Origin: Corallium rubrum
Taxonomy: Eukaryota > Cnidaria > Anthozoa > Scleralcyonacea > Coralliidae
NCBI GenBank assembly: GCA_964035015.1
Contig: OZ035998.1
Location: 38,522,559 to 38,586,558 of the forward strand
Length of the DNA: 64,000 bases
Reading direction: 5' to 3'
The notes beneath the pieces are model-generated. The model made no database searches and was not told where the DNA came from. It worked only from the letters and a program-made list of their open reading frames with translations. Below, in pieces: positions 20,646-54,578 of the stretch; positions within the stretch are counted from its first letter, which is position 1; every line of letters starts with the position of its first letter. The position numbers and the translations under genes are program-made.

Positions 20646-22650
20646 ATATCCAAACACCTCGAAGTTTGTTCGAAAAACTTGGCTATCGCTTCATCAGCCG
20701 TGAGTTATGCACGAGTCAATTCCAGACATGACCCCCCCCCCCCCCGAGACTCCGAGACATTTGCCTTGCACTGTGTTCCCAGGGGACGGGAATTTTCCTA
20801 CTAAGCTGGGCACAGGGGCCGGACATACTAGCGCTCTAAAACCCCCGGGGATTTGATCCAAGCATAAGCATGTGGGTGCGAATGTGTCCTCGTGGTTTGC
20901 AACTTTGCGTTCAATATACACTGAATTATGGATGAGTTTAAAGGGGGAAACGATGAATTTGTAAAAGATTGATTGGTAGAGAATAACCTGACAAAGCTTG
21001 TGGACGTTTTTGAAGCGAGTGATATATTGATATATTTTAATAGAGATTGATTTTAATGAACTCGATCCATGACGTGCTCCCGGGAGTGGGGAATTTGTCA
21101 CCTTTTCACAGCCCAAGGGTGGGGAATTTGCCCATCAGTTTTTGCCCTGTGGCGGGGAATTAGCACTATAATTTTAAAAAAATCAAATGCCCAGGTCGTT
21201 TCCGGGGTGGGTGGGCATGTTTGGAATTTACTCGTGCATTATCGCAACGAACTGCGTTTGGTGGAAATATAACCGTGCGAGTACTCGCAGCGAGCTGCTT
21301 AGTGCGAGGACTAGAAATCTGCCTTAGTTTATAAGAACCTGACCTGTCAGAGACTACGGCCATGCTCCTATAATCAGTGGCTTTTCCGCCTAGTCCTCCT
21401 ACTTCCAAACACGCGTACGTTCCACCGCCACTGCGCAGTGCACTTAAAACTTTCAATTCGAATCAGTTAACTGTACATTTGTACGAATAATTTTGTTTTC
21501 GTTTTAACGTTATCTATTAAAATCATACATTTCAGTTTCGTAAACGTTCAGTTTAGGACGGAGGATTGTATAGCACTTTCATTTTCATAATTTGCCGCCT
21601 CGTATAAAAAATACTATGTATACTAGATGGTTTTCGGTGGAATTTCAGTTCGTTAAACAGAAAGCAATATATAGACATGACGTCAATATCATTCCAAAGG
21701 CAAAAAAGAACAGTTCTGTCTTCAAGTGTATTATGCCATCCAAACGCATCACACGTGTCTTCATTCTCAAATAATTACTCGGGTTACTGTGGTAGGCCCG
21801 AATCTAGGTTTCGGCTCGGGGTTTTTTTTCGCTTTTTTTTTGGTGTCACGATTTTGCATTTTTGCACATTTTACTTCCGCTACTATTCATACTTCCGGTG
21901 AGTTGTTTGCCTTGTGACGGATTGAGTCCGTCAGGGCATGTAAGTTCTGGTAAGTTCTTTGCTCCTTTCGCTTTTGATCAAGGTGTTCTTGCTTGTTGCT
22001 AGTAGATTTCGAAACTGACTAACTGACTTTGTAGTTTATGTAACAGCGATGTGGCTGACAGTTTCTTGATCGTATAAAATATGTTCACCTCTGTGAGGCT
22101 AGTGTGCACCACATTCAATCCTTCGATCTGATCTTCCTCGGCCCATTCCCACCTTTGCTCGATCGCGCGGTATATGAGCCCCTGCGGAAGAGATCTCTAC
22201 TTTGCCAGTAGCCCAAGTGAACACCTGACCCAGGTGTCTTGTTATCTATTAGGTTCTTCTTGAGCACGACTGTTGTGCGTGGGCATACAATTATTTAAAA
22301 CTAGAATTGAGGTTTCGATCTTGGAACGACGATTCTCAGAAAAAACTCTGCTTTCAGGAAGGAAGTGCGATTGTGTTCTGAGTTAATACAACTTGATTAA
22401 TTTCATAATCACAAGTATAATCTGCAATTTCCTTGAAACTTTGTTAAAGTATATATAGTTCTTCATTATCACCACACGTCATGTAAAACCATCCTCGGTT
22501 TAATTGCTTTCTGTACATCACAATTGTTGCGAAATTGAAAGTGCCGGCGAAATTAGTGAAGTGTAAAATGGTATATATAGCAGTTTATTCACCTCTGGGA
22601 AAGCCCTCGGACAGGAATGAGTTAATCCGATCGCGGTTCTTGGTTCTTTT
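20646..22650. other. Intergenic, no gene recognised
   Basis: About 2 kb with several short open frames, none with a recognisable domain or splice support. A low-complexity C/G-rich stretch (20729-20850) and GTGGGGAATTTG repeats (21089-21170) are present. Nothing else could be supported. Confidence 0.5.
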
Positions 22651-22651
22651 A

Positions 22652-22760
22652 GACCCCATTTACACGGTAGCGGACGAATCCGAGACCGATCTCGAATTTG
22701 TCCTCGAGACCGGTCTCGAATTCGTCCTATTTCGCCGTGTAAACAGGCGGAACTGTACTA
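22652..22760. mobile_element. Small hairpin with ...TTTACAC-type ends
   Basis: GACCCCATTTACACGG and the inverted CCGTGTAAACAGG bound a palindrome built from GAGACCG(A/G)TCTCGAATT(T/C)GTCC words. Terminal wording resembles the hairpins at 31381 and 32314. Confidence 0.55.
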
Positions 22761-23373
22761 ATTCGAGAACGGTTCCAAATTCGTCCGGTATTTAGTGAAC
22801 GCATACACGGGAAATGATGAATTGTCTACAATTACTGCACTACTATAGCCGTGTTAAAATCAGTCTTGCCTATGTCTAAACCAATTTACGCTCATTCATT
22901 TTCACAACGCTCCTTCTCTCTTCGTTCAACAAACGTCGTTCTTATTGGCTAGTTCATGTCGTTTGTCATTTACAAAAATCGCATTATAGGTCAGCACAAT
23001 GACTATCATTACGTATCATTACGATAAATAACAATTTACCTTTTTACTGTTGAGAACAAACCAGAGCAATTGGAAGCCAATTGTATATACGTCGTCCTTC
23101 TTAACCAACCTCTAACTTGTGTGTGTTTGACTGTGATAATGAGATAATCATGTCATGGGTAACCATGATTACGTCACATAAGTAATTATGATGTTGACGA
23201 TTCCAAGAAATGCATTGTAAAAAAGTACTAAACAAAGTACTAGATTTATAAGATTTTTAAAAGCTATAAACTTTTTAATCCTATCCTAATGTAACTGTCT
23301 TGTTACTTGATTGTCTGGAACCTTGATTTTAAGCCTTGCGAGTAGTACCCCGGCACTGCTTTTTAGCCAACCA

Positions 23374-23644
23374 CAGTGGAACCTCAAATTAGCGGACACA
23401 CTATCCAGCAGAAACACCTCTAATTAACGGACACTTGGTGAAGTTCCCAAACGACAATTACTGTACTATATTCCCCCAACCTCCATCCCGCAGACACCTC
23501 TAATTAACGGACACTTGGTGAAGTTCCCAAACGACAATTACTGTACTATATTCCCCCAACCTCCATCCAGTGGACACTGGACACCTCTAATTAACGGACG
23601 TATGAAATGTTCCCGTCGGTGTCCGCTACTTAGAGGTTCCACTG
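23374..23644. mobile_element. Mariner/pogo-type MITE with internal 80-bp direct repeat
   Basis: Ends CAGTGGAACCTCAAATTAGC / GCTACTTAGAGGTTCCACTG are inverted; the right end is followed by TA. Inside, an 80-base block starting ACACCTCTAATTAACGGACA occurs at 23414 and 23494, and partly at 23581. Confidence 0.7.
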
Positions 23645-24126
23645 TACTAGGAAAAACCGGAAGAGACTTTTAACAATCGAAGTTTTACTGCCGAAAGAGA
23701 GAACGTAGGAGTGAGTCTAACGTTTCGAGCGAAGGCCCTTCGTTGCTTTTGAAAGAACACCAAAGAATCTTGGTGTTCCGGTTTGGATTCTCCCATAGCC
23801 TTTTCCGCGCGCCAGCACGGGAGAGGCTCTGGGGACAAGAATGAATTTTGGAATATTTTGAATTTTTGATACAGTCAGTGATAAACAGGTATATATAGTT
23901 GGTTTGTTACCAAGAATAGCAAAAAATGTACAAATAACAAGACATTCTCTTAACAAATTTATAAAATCAGTTAATGACCATCTTTAGTAAGAAGCGTCTA
24001 CACTACAACATATTTGCTTATTATGCAACTGAAAGAAGTGTTTAATATTTCGGTTTCTGGACTTTCCGAATCTAATTTTAAAAGTTTAGAAATATACAAA
24101 GCCAAAGTCTTCAGTGCTAATCTATA

Positions 24127-24303
24127 ATGTTCGTCAATCGTAGTATTGTTGTTGATCGAATATTTGTATTAAAGTACAACCTCAAAGTCAACGAGGACAG
24201 CAGATTCGAATATGCTGTTAAGCTGTTTGACTGTATAAATCGACAGATACAACAATTAGATTTCCACAAATCCCAACGTGAAACGTGTAGACAAGAAATA
24301 TAA
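24127..24303 (+). CDS. Small open frame of 58 residues, unrecognised
   Basis: ATG to TAA with a polar, protein-like stretch (EDSRFEYAVKLFDCINRQIQ) and an AATAAA about 20 bases after the stop. No family was recognised and no splice partners were identified. It could be a single-exon micro-gene, the last exon of something larger, or chance. Confidence 0.2.
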   Translation: MFVNRSIVVDRIFVLKYNLKVNEDSRFEYAVKLFDCINRQIQQLDFHKSQRETCRQEI

Positions 24304-24671
24304 ATGTCCTATACTGGACGGTAAATAAACTTCAACAATCAACAGCATTCGAATATTTTAAGTGTTTGTAGCAGTACCTGTGTTAAACCGCAGTAGTTCT
24401 ATTGAAAGCGGGTTTCTGTTTACAGTTTATGATCGTTCGTCACCTTCGGCTTCATTTCTGGCGATTGACGGCAACAAATATGAATTATCCAGCAAATGTC
24501 GTAAATTTTGAAATATATCTAATTTATTTATCGCTTGAATTTAACGTTACAGGACTTGCAACGACCTTCTACATTTATGAGAACCGAATCAACCTCTTCC
24601 CCAGGACGGGCGAAGCTCAAATTATACAAGAATTCTTGGACTATTTTGGAATCACGTGACCAGCGTTTGCC

Positions 24672-25604
24672 AGGGTACTCCATAGATATAGGAGACCTAG
24701 ATTGCTGACTGTAATATAATTTATAGCGCACGCGCGCGCCAACATGAGTAATCCAAGATGGCGGCTCAACCGGTCAAAAATCATAGGCAGTGCATAGGAA
24801 AAACGATGTTTTTCGCATTTTACGTCCGCCCACTGTTTCCAATCCCGTTCGACCACCTTTTTTTGAGAAGGACTACCTATTGTGAAGGTCTTGGATGAAA
24901 ATCGTACAATTTGAGTGGAATTAACAACAAAATAATCGATCGTTAAATGTTGCCGAAACAGTCACATGGTCGGTTCAAGACGTTCGTATAGTATAATATG
25001 CTTTAGAAAGCTAATTTTGGGTTAAATGTACTTGTTGAAGTAAAATTCTGTCTTTTAACGCAAAAGATGTATATAATACTTCGTGTTTAAAAGAAGCTAA
25101 TTAGATAGTAAAATGTTCACTGGAGTTAATGCGTAGTGTATAACTATATTCTATAAAATAGTGAAAATTGCTGAGGACAGATCGCTATCTGTTTGTCCAC
25201 TAACACGTAAGCTTTCCATCTCGTATCTTACACAGAACGTTCTAGAATCTTCCAACACCTCAAAACTAACCAAAACCTTTATTTTCGGCCAGAAATGTCT
25301 CAAACCGACCAAGTGACCGCAAGTGACTGTTTCGGCAACATTTAACGATCGATTATTTCGTTGTTAATTCCACTCAAATTGTACGATTTTCATCCAAGAC
25401 CTTCACAATAGGTAGTTCTTCCCAAAAAAAGGTGGTCGGACGGGATCGGAAACAGTGGGCCGACGTAAAATGCAAAAAACATCGTTTTTCCTATGCACTG
25501 TCTATGATTTTTGACCGGTTGAGCCGCCATCTTGGATTTTCAAATTTGGCGCGCCTCTTCAGCCGAGTCAGCAATCTAGGTCTCCTATATCTATGGGGTA
25601 CTCT
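24672..25604. mobile_element. Foldback element with about 300-bp inverted arms
   Basis: The left arm (24672-24975) and right arm (25301-25604) are inverted copies over their whole length. Both contain CCAAGATGGCGGCTCAACCG, AATCATAG(G/A)CAGTGCATAGG, TGAAGGTCTTGGATGAAAAT and TAAATGTTGCCGAAACAGTC or their reverse. A unique spacer of about 325 bases lies between. There is no coding frame of note. The right arm has a small TGACCGCAAG insertion. Confidence 0.85.
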
Positions 25605-25758
25605 CATCTCGCCATTTTGAAAGCAGAGAAAACCCTGGGTACGAGATTGCAATATGGCCGCCGTGATGTCAGACGAAAACGATCGATACTATACACGTTA
25701 TGACGCTTCCTGTACTCGCAACTAAACAGACAACGGTGGAACTATTTGTTCTACACTA

Positions 25759-26008
25759 CAGTGTGTATCAAAAAACCTGAACCCTTAGAAAACAACCTCG
25801 CTGAACCCACAGATCGTAAAACACACGGTCTTATACACCTGGGAAATTAAGATCACTTGAAGTGTATGCATGGTGAAAGTATTTAAAAGCTTTTTCTCTT
25901 CCTGTTTAACTTATGTGCTGATTAATTTATAACGCAGCGCTTTTAGGGCTTTCAAACTACTACATTAGGTTGTTTTCTAAGGGTTCAGGGTTTTTTTGAT
26001 ACACACTG
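25759..26008. mobile_element. Mariner-type MITE with TA target duplication
   Basis: Inverted ends CAGTGTGTATCAAAAAACC / TTTTTTTGATACACACTG, extended by the CTGAACCCTTAGAAAACAAC word and its inverse. Flanked by TA on both sides, as for Tc1/mariner insertions. Confidence 0.82.
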
Positions 26009-27993
26009 TATACAATAAAAATTTAACATGTTAAATCCGTTGCCAAATTTTTGGGCATGAAAGAAGGAAACAGCAAGTCAGCTTAAGTGTGCTGACGTGA
26101 TGTTTCTTCTCTGTCCTCGCCTCTATAAATAGGTACATTACTTACAAACCGGGAATTGGATGTTAAAATGTACCATTAATAATGTCAATGGTTGCAGTAG
26201 GTTCTCTGGAAAGAAAATTCTCTTGATTGTGTAAATGTTCTTCAAGGTGTAATTATAATCGTGTGTCATGATTCCGTTCAGAACGATAAATAAGTTAACC
26301 TTGGCATGAAATAGAATATGTTGGCGCCCAAGGGCAAGGAAATACGTTGTTGAGTTTATATAAATCCTAAACAAAAAGGTATATTAAACTGAACATTTCT
26401 GCGCAGTAGATTCTTAGGACATACGTTAGTTTATCAGTTATAGTTAGGCTATCATACAGTTAGATGTGAGTTGTGTTGCCTTGTTCTGTTTTTTAACTTT
26501 ATAATCCACATATTTCAATAATAATAATATATAGCTGTTTGTATTTAAATCGTTTTGCATGTTTTCAGCTGGTTGACTTGTATGATAGTGGATTGTGTGA
26601 ATCCAATCAAAGATATTTATTTGTGTGTGTGGTCTTTCTGAATATTTTACTTGACAAATTATTGTCTGATATATTGCAGCAGAGCTAACAAGTGCACCAA
26701 TTAAGGGCATTTGATATTCGCTTCAAGTGTTCTTGTAATATTGGTAAGTCGGATTTCATGTAGCAAAGCAAATAACGTCATCAACGTATTTGGTTTCAAA
26801 ATAACCAACTTTCTATAGTTAACAAAGTACGAACTTTTTGTCTGCACATTTTTTCTCAATTTTAAGACACTTTCTGCAAGTCAAACAAACTTGACGCTGG
26901 ACGATTTTCAAAAAAAAAATTCAGAAAAAAAAATCTACTTAACTATAATAGTCTTTCTCATTCCAAATATAGAAAACCAGAATTCTTTTAGCAGAATCTC
27001 TCAAGGTAATCTCTTTCAAGCAGTGGCCCTTGATTGAGTTCCTGAAAGCAAATTGATTCGTTTTGCAAGAATTTGGTTTTCTTCAAGTTGGTGTTAATAT
27101 TAGATACACCGATTGGCTGGCTACATGTTGTTGCTGTCTCCGCTTTGGCATCTATCTATCTTGCTAAACTATTATTATGATATATAGATTGATCATTAGA
27201 CCTGTTGTAATGACCTGCTGTCCAAATAATTTATGGTCATGATTGTAGTTACTTATACTGATTTATCTTACTGATCATTTTATAAATCTTTATATCATAA
27301 TGCACTCAAGATAAATATTAAAATATTTAATATTACATCTATCTCCAGTATGTCGTAGCTAGGCATGAAGCAGTCAAATTTGCAGGTTTGCGGGTTAAAT
27401 TTTATACTTGAAAGCCTCATAAATTGTACTTTTGCAACTTGTCTCAATAGGGTCTTCTTACACTTTGTTTGTTTGTTTCTTTTTACAAAGATGCAACATT
27501 TCAGCATCCAATTACATTATTTATCAGTTGTGCATAAATTTAAGAAGTTTTGAAAAGTTATAGTAGTTTTTTGACATTTAAAACTAAGGCCATGTCCACG
27601 CGTATGCGTTTTCACAGCGTTTTTAAATTGCTCTCGGTTCTCAGGGGAGCAGAAAACAATGATCTCATTACCTGAAACAATATGAAATCGCTATAGGAAG
27701 ACGTACACGTGTGGATGGGGTCTGAAGAACACACAAAAAGGAATTTCTCGGTACATCAAAATGTTTGTAGAAAAGTCGTTATAATTTGGTCTATATCTGG
27801 AACACGTATTTCAAAAATAACATTAGTGCATTACTTTTACGGCAATCAATAATTTTTACTTAATATTTAAAACACGAGTAGGAGTGTTTTATCAGATTTA
27901 AAACGAGGGCGCAGGCCGAGTGTTTTAGATCTGATAAAACACGTGATGCGAGTGTCATTTGAATGGCTTCTAAAACGATTCGTTATTGGATGT

Positions 27994-28106
27994 TATGTTC
28001 ATTAGTATTCTTTATATGAAATTGTATGTTCATTAGTATTCTTTATATAAAATTGTATGTTCATTAGTATTCTTTATATAAAATTGTATGTTCATTAGTA
28101 TTCTTT
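27994..28106 (+). repeat. 31-bp tandem repeat, almost 4 copies
   Basis: The unit TATGTTCATTAGTATTCTTT plus ATATAAAATTG is repeated head to tail with one or two differences. Confidence 0.9.
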
Positions 28107-28521
28107 CTGACGTCAAGAAGTTTTATCAAGTACAAAACCACGGACATGGTACTGATTTCCTTTGTGTTTTCCTCGTGAATTATTATCATTAATATTAATT
28201 AGATTAATAATTCAATTAGAATTCTTTTTTCCCATGCATTTCCGTCTCTTTTTTCCTCTCCAATTTTCCTCTATCTTACCCTTTCCCTCTCCTCCTCCTC
28301 CTCTATCCAGTTTTTTACCCAAAGGGTAGGTGTCATTACAAAAGGAAATCATGTTATAAAATTATGTAGGTCATATATATATATAAAAAAAGTTTATTGC
28401 TTAATATGACTTATAAAACTACTCTATTTAACATAAATGTGATTAATTTATACTGTCTTTTTTATTGCTTCCTCTTACGTTTCTATTTAGAAAGAAAGGG
28501 CGTTATTTGTATACGTACTAG

Positions 28522-28673
28522 CATGGTTTCGAGTGCAATTTGGAAAAAAAACATGCACGAGTGAGTTTTTCAAAGACTATACAAAATTGCACGAGTCCGA
28601 AGGACGAGTGCTATTTGAGGCCTTTGAAAAACTCACGAGTGCGTGTTTTTTTCAAATTGCACGAGAAATCATG
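28522..28673. mobile_element. Hairpin element (CATGGTTTCGAGTGCAATTT ends)
   Basis: The two halves are inverted: GCACGAGTGAGTTTTTCAAAG on the left and CTTTGAAAAACTCACGAGTG on the right. The open frames across it come from the palindrome and are not genes. Confidence 0.72.
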
Positions 28674-30775
28674 GTATTACTTATTAATAATATACATGAA
28701 AATATTTATCATGAAGAGAATCTTTCTAATCAAAATGCTTTGTTCAAATAACATACATGAAAAAAAAATTAACAAGAAGAGCGTTTTTTCTAGTAGCTAA
28801 AATATGATTTTTGTGCAAATTTAAAAAATTACAAAATTTGCACCGTATTTCATTTTTCTGCACTGAAATACACTAAAATTGCACTCCTCTCAGTCAATCA
28901 GAATTTAGAAATTTTTTCATGTATATTATTAGTCCTGTAAATCGATGAATATTATAAATAGAGATGCTTCAAACTAAACCGTGTCATCAGCACTGCATGT
29001 AACACTATCTATTCATTACTGATCATGTTTAGTTTTCATACGTAGATACTATTTTTACTGGATAAGCATCAGGTAGGATTTTTTGAAAAAGTGATTTAAA
29101 AAATGGTCGGATAAGACTTTTAGAAGGCCTCCATGATTTTCACATTGTAGAAGAATTTTGCAGCAGAGACTGGCCAGAGTTAATACTCTTAAAATAATTT
29201 TTTTAGATCTCAAGGTATATACTAATACAATCGAGTTTGTGGGCTTTAAACATGAAAGAAATTACTACTATATGGTAGATTTATTCGGTTAAACTTTGAT
29301 AAAGTAGAATTTCAGTACAGTTTCTGTAATATGAACTACTTAAACCGCGCCGAGGGTTTCAATATGCCCTTGAAATATAATAATATAAGCACAAATAACC
29401 CTAGCGTCCCATGGCAGCCATGAGTACATAATCGAATGTGCAGCCCCAAGGGGTTTAAACCTCCAAAATTTTTCGTACGTATATAAAACTTTTTTTTAAA
29501 AAAACTCATTTTCGAATCCGGTCATAATGCGATCTTGTATTTGCTATCAGCGAGTATGTTTTGGTGAAAAAAACTCAACTCGTTAGATATAAAACGTGTA
29601 AGCATGCATGGATTTAGAAAGAAAAACTGATACAATACTAGACCGTGCTCTTTTTCTGTATTCCAATATTTAACTCACCATGGCAAATGCCGTAAAATTT
29701 CAAAAACTCTTCTATCAATATCAGTGTAATTAATTGAACGTAGCTAGTCACATTTTCATTTCTATTAAGATAACTTTGCAATAAAACTTAATTAACCGGT
29801 CCAAACCTTGGTTGCTGTTGTTCTTTTCAATTGCTAAGGCGATAAAGCTTTCTGTTATATATTTTAAAAACATTATGGCATAACAGTGTGATAGCTTTAT
29901 ATTTTTGGAAGCTTGTTTTAACTAAGTTATCTCGCAACTTACAACATTGTATGTAAAATATAGTATTTCTAAAAACCTCGTTACTTTAGATTGACTTTGG
30001 CTGGACTGGGAGCCGCTGAGTTCCAAGCTATCGAACGTTGACTCAGTTTTCTGGTGTGATGAATAACGAGCCTTTTTAGGAGATCGGAGAAATCAGACCC
30101 CCAAAAAATCCAAAAATTCTTCTGCCTTCAGGTATTAAGCATTTGATATATGTACATTATTGACTGGAGGAGGGGGAGAATTTTCATGTATATCGATTGT
30201 TACAAAGAATGTCAAAAAATTATAGGTTGCAAGAAATCGTGTTTTTAGAATGAAGTCGTCACATGCACGTCCAAAATGTGTTTCCGGTTTACAAATATCT
30301 TATAGTACCGCTCCGGCGGTCGTTTCTGTCACATATTTGTAGTGGTTTGATGTTTGTGCATTGCAGCGTTGTTTCAGTTCATCATATCAACTAATGTTGT
30401 ATTACTTCAATATATAGATACATCTGTTGACCTGCAAAGGCAGAACAAAGGCATAGAAACTCATTATAGAAACAAGTATTAAACGCCATCTCTGACTGTA
30501 GATTTAGAAACAAAATTTGTCACAAACCATAATTAAAACGGAAAGCCACCCTTTTGTCTCATTTCCTAAGCTCATAAACATCACGCGACTGCGGTTTCTA
30601 AGATACCAACATGACGTATAAGTGAACGTCAAGCACAATATGTTTCAGAAGTTGGTATTCCATAGTGCTGCAAAATACTGGCCACTTGTGATATCATATT
30701 TTCTTCCGATTTGGGCGTGGAAAGTCAGGCATTATTTATGCACAATTTTATATTACTATTTAAACGAATGATTCT

Positions 30776-30789
30776 TTACTTCTAAACAG
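30776..30789 (+). promoter_or_regulatory. Candidate 3' splice site upstream of the transporter ATG
   Basis: TTTACTTCTAAACAG ends 11 bases before the ATG, and an in-frame TAA lies at 30783. This looks like the acceptor of an intron in the 5' untranslated region, with a non-coding first exon further upstream. Confidence 0.45.
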
Positions 30790-30800
30790 CATTATTAGTT

Positions 30801-51758
<20,958 letters not shown>

Positions 51759-52160
51759 CGGCCGAAAATTGGATTTCAAATAGCATCCAGCTTTGATATG
51801 ACAGATTATATGATAGAATTGCAATCTTGAAGTCTTTGGAATGAAAATCGTATCAAGTATACTGCTTAGCTTAATAATAACGGCTTAGAGAACGTCAAGT
51901 TTATATATAATAAGTACAGTTTATATAGTGAACGTTCACCGTTTTTAAGTAAGTTGCATTAGACAAGGATGAATAAGCGATTAAGCTATGTCTTTTCGAG
52001 AATCTATTCTGTTCTACCATACTGGCGTGGTTCAAGTGGTTCGTTGCATATTATACAGACAACTCGTGTGTGTTTGGGTCTGCGCGCGACCTACATGTAG
52101 GTCTGCATGTGTATATATAAGCAGGCTACGACTCAAGTGGTTGACAGGCTTTATTAAACC

Positions 52161-52166
52161 AATAAA
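52161..52166 (+). terminator. Candidate poly(A) signal of the zinc transporter
   Basis: First AATAAA noticed after the stop codon, about 400 bases downstream. The untranslated stretch between shows nothing else recognisable. Confidence 0.35.
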
Positions 52167-52435
52167 TATCCATTGCTGCATGATAAAATGTTCTTTATTG
52201 TATTTATTTGCTATAAAAGCTAAGACAAGTAGTGCTAAAGTTTTGATCTTGACGAAAATCAAGACGGAGATATATACGTATTAAAAGCTTGCGTCGTGTA
52301 CAGTTTGAACTAGTTTCTTGTAGATTGCATAAGACATTCATTCACACAATGGTCCCCAAAAGCCAGGAATTTAATTTTTAGAGGTTTTTAGGAATTTCTA
52401 TAGATTTTCAACGACTTTTAGGAAGTGTTTTTTTT

Positions 52436-54442
52436 TAAAGTGCCTATCTCACCTGTGGGATTTTACATATTCGTAATCTTTGGGTTCTTCATATCTTGTC
52501 GTTCCAAAATTTCATCTGCATGGACTTTCTCAAAAACAAGAATGAGTTTGTCGAACGAAACAGTGTTTACCGAGGGGCAAATCACTCGCTAAAAAGTGTA
52601 CGAGACTTTCGGACTTTCAAAAGTCCGGGTATTTTCTCGTTGGACTTTCGGACTTTTGTGATTTTTTGCGGACTTTTGCGGACTTTTTGTGAAAATTGTT
52701 AACGATATTTTCCCATTGTTTTTCATGTTCTGGTCGGGCTATAAGTGAAACTGGGAATGAATATAAGCCCAGGAGGCGAATGGGAGAACTAGAAATTGGG
52801 CCGTTACATATTTAGGATAACAACAGTCAGCAGTAAAAAAACATTCAAAATCCCGATAATAAAAGTTGGTAATACCCCAATCCAAAATTTAAATAGCTTT
52901 GCAGCCTGTCGCCTTTAACTCAAAATTAATATTCTACGCCTACTTGATTAATTATATTTACATTTCATCCAGGTGGTTGGACTGCGACCGCAAAGCATGA
53001 CGGTTATTTTAGTAAATTTAAGCAACTGCAGTTCATATGCATTTGGCCACGGCCATTTGAGAATGCTCCATTGTGATAAATTGTATTTTGTAAATTATAT
53101 ATGACTTGTGTTTTGTAAAATGTAAAATAAAAGTAAAAAGTAAATCATAAGGTTCAGGTATTTGGATCCTGGCTGTGACTTACCATCCTTGGTGTATTGT
53201 GTTGGTGAATAGTGGTGGAAAATGGTTAATAGTTTGAGGTTTAAGGTGTTAGGGATTGAGATTGTAGAGGTTAGGTTTTATGAAGTGGATTTTAAGTTTT
53301 AAACTTTATGGGGTGGGGTGGGGGGGGGGGGAGTAGGGTAGGGTAGTATAATTTATTTTTACTTTTTATTTTAATTATAATTTATTTTAATTTATAAAAT
53401 AAATCCTTCTGGAGAAGTCAAACATGTTTTTGTTGTGGTAGGGAGTCCAAATATGGGAATCCACTGACTTGTGCTGGTGATTGTGATTAATGTCATGGGT
53501 TAGGGTTTGATTTTATGAAGTGGTTTTAAGTATTGGGGTGGGGGGTGGGGGGTTAGTGTTATAATTTATTTTTAATTTCTAAAATAAATCCTTCTGGAGA
53601 AGTCAAATATGTTTTTGTTGTGGTAGGGAGTCCAAATATGGGAATCCACTGACTTGTGCTGGTGATTGTGATTAATGTCATGGGTTAGGGTTTGATTTTA
53701 TGAAGTGGTTTTAAGTATTGGGGTGGGGGGTGGGGGGTTAGTGTTATAATTTATTTTTAATTTCTAAAGTAAATCTCTTCTGAAGAGGTGAATTCTGTTT
53801 CTGTTGTAGTAAGGAGTCCAGAATTGGGGATGCTCTGACTTGTGTTTCCTTGAGATTGGAGTACGTAGATCGACGCTGATGTCTAGTAGAATTTAGCACC
53901 GGTGGCGATGAAGCGAGCTCCAATGATGAGTTTGTTGAGTGATTCGTAAAGATTTGTGAGAGTTTCCGTATCAGGGAGAAAATTTTGGGGAGCAATTGCA
54001 TAACCCGGGTGCGGAAAAAGAGAAATGCCACGAACGAGATAAATGCCTAAGTCCGCTATCTCGACAGAGTCCCTGTTCTGAAAAAAAACATCCGAGTTTT
54101 GAAAAAAGGAGCTTTGACTTTTCGTCAAAGTGTACGAGATGTTTGGAGTGATTTGCCCCTCGGTGTTTACAACACTATGCATCTATTTCGCACTTAATTC
54201 TCTTCGTTATTGCGTAAATACAAGAAATAACGAGAAAGACGTGTAATTCTATTGTAAAAACTTTTTCTTTCCAAAAGCTCATTTTTGTTTTGACGTCACT
54301 TCCGGTAAGTAGTTGCCAAATTTGACAGCGAGAAAGTTCATGAAGATGAAATTTTAGGACGACAAGATAGATTGCAATTTTGCTGAGAAGAACCAAAAGA
54401 TTACGAATATGTAAAATCCCCACAGGTGAAACGGGCACTTTC
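52436..54442. mobile_element. 2-kb element with split TTAAAGTGCC inverted ends
   Basis: The left end TTAAAGTGCCTATCTCACC, TTTTACATATTCGTAATC is matched inverted at 54330-54442 (GATTACGAATATGTAAAATC, GGTGAAACGGGCACTTT). A second inverted pair lies inside: TTTACCGAGGGGCAAATCAC near 52567 and its inverse near 54170. The arms match the short palindromes at 18506 and 57189, so this may be a longer parent form or an element split by later insertions. No transposase frame is visible. Confidence 0.62.
53290..53840 (+). repeat. About 184-bp tandem repeat, roughly 2.5 copies
   Basis: Blocks with GGGGTGGGGGGTGGGGGGTT, AATAAATCCTTCTGGAGAAG, GGTAGGGAGTCCAAATATGG and GTCATGGGTTAGGGTTTGAT recur at about 53400, 53585 and (diverged) 53765. 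The second copy is almost identical to the first. G-rich on the plus strand. Confidence 0.85.
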
Positions 54443-54578
54443 ATTTTTAGAGATTTGGAAGATTTAGGATCTGCAGGGAGTTCCGGATTTTTTAAGGTGA
54501 ATGTGGGAGAGTTTTGCTAGTGAGACGCCCCTCGAATCAGACCAGTATGCAGTCTGCGGCGATATAGTATGTTGAGGA

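Larger units (their letters stand above)
26010..30788. other. Long intergenic stretch upstream of the zinc transporter
   Basis: Nearly 4.8 kb without a supportable gene. It contains hairpin repeats near 27868-27955 (TCTGATAAAACAC type) and 28522-28673, a 31-bp tandem repeat at 27994-28106 and a C/T-rich tract near 28250-28310. The promoter of the transporter should lie at its right end, but no core promoter element was convincing. Confidence 0.5.

Noticed and set aside
20694-21116. Minus-strand open frame of 140 residues
   Set aside because: Crosses poly-C and low-complexity sequence, and no family was recognised.
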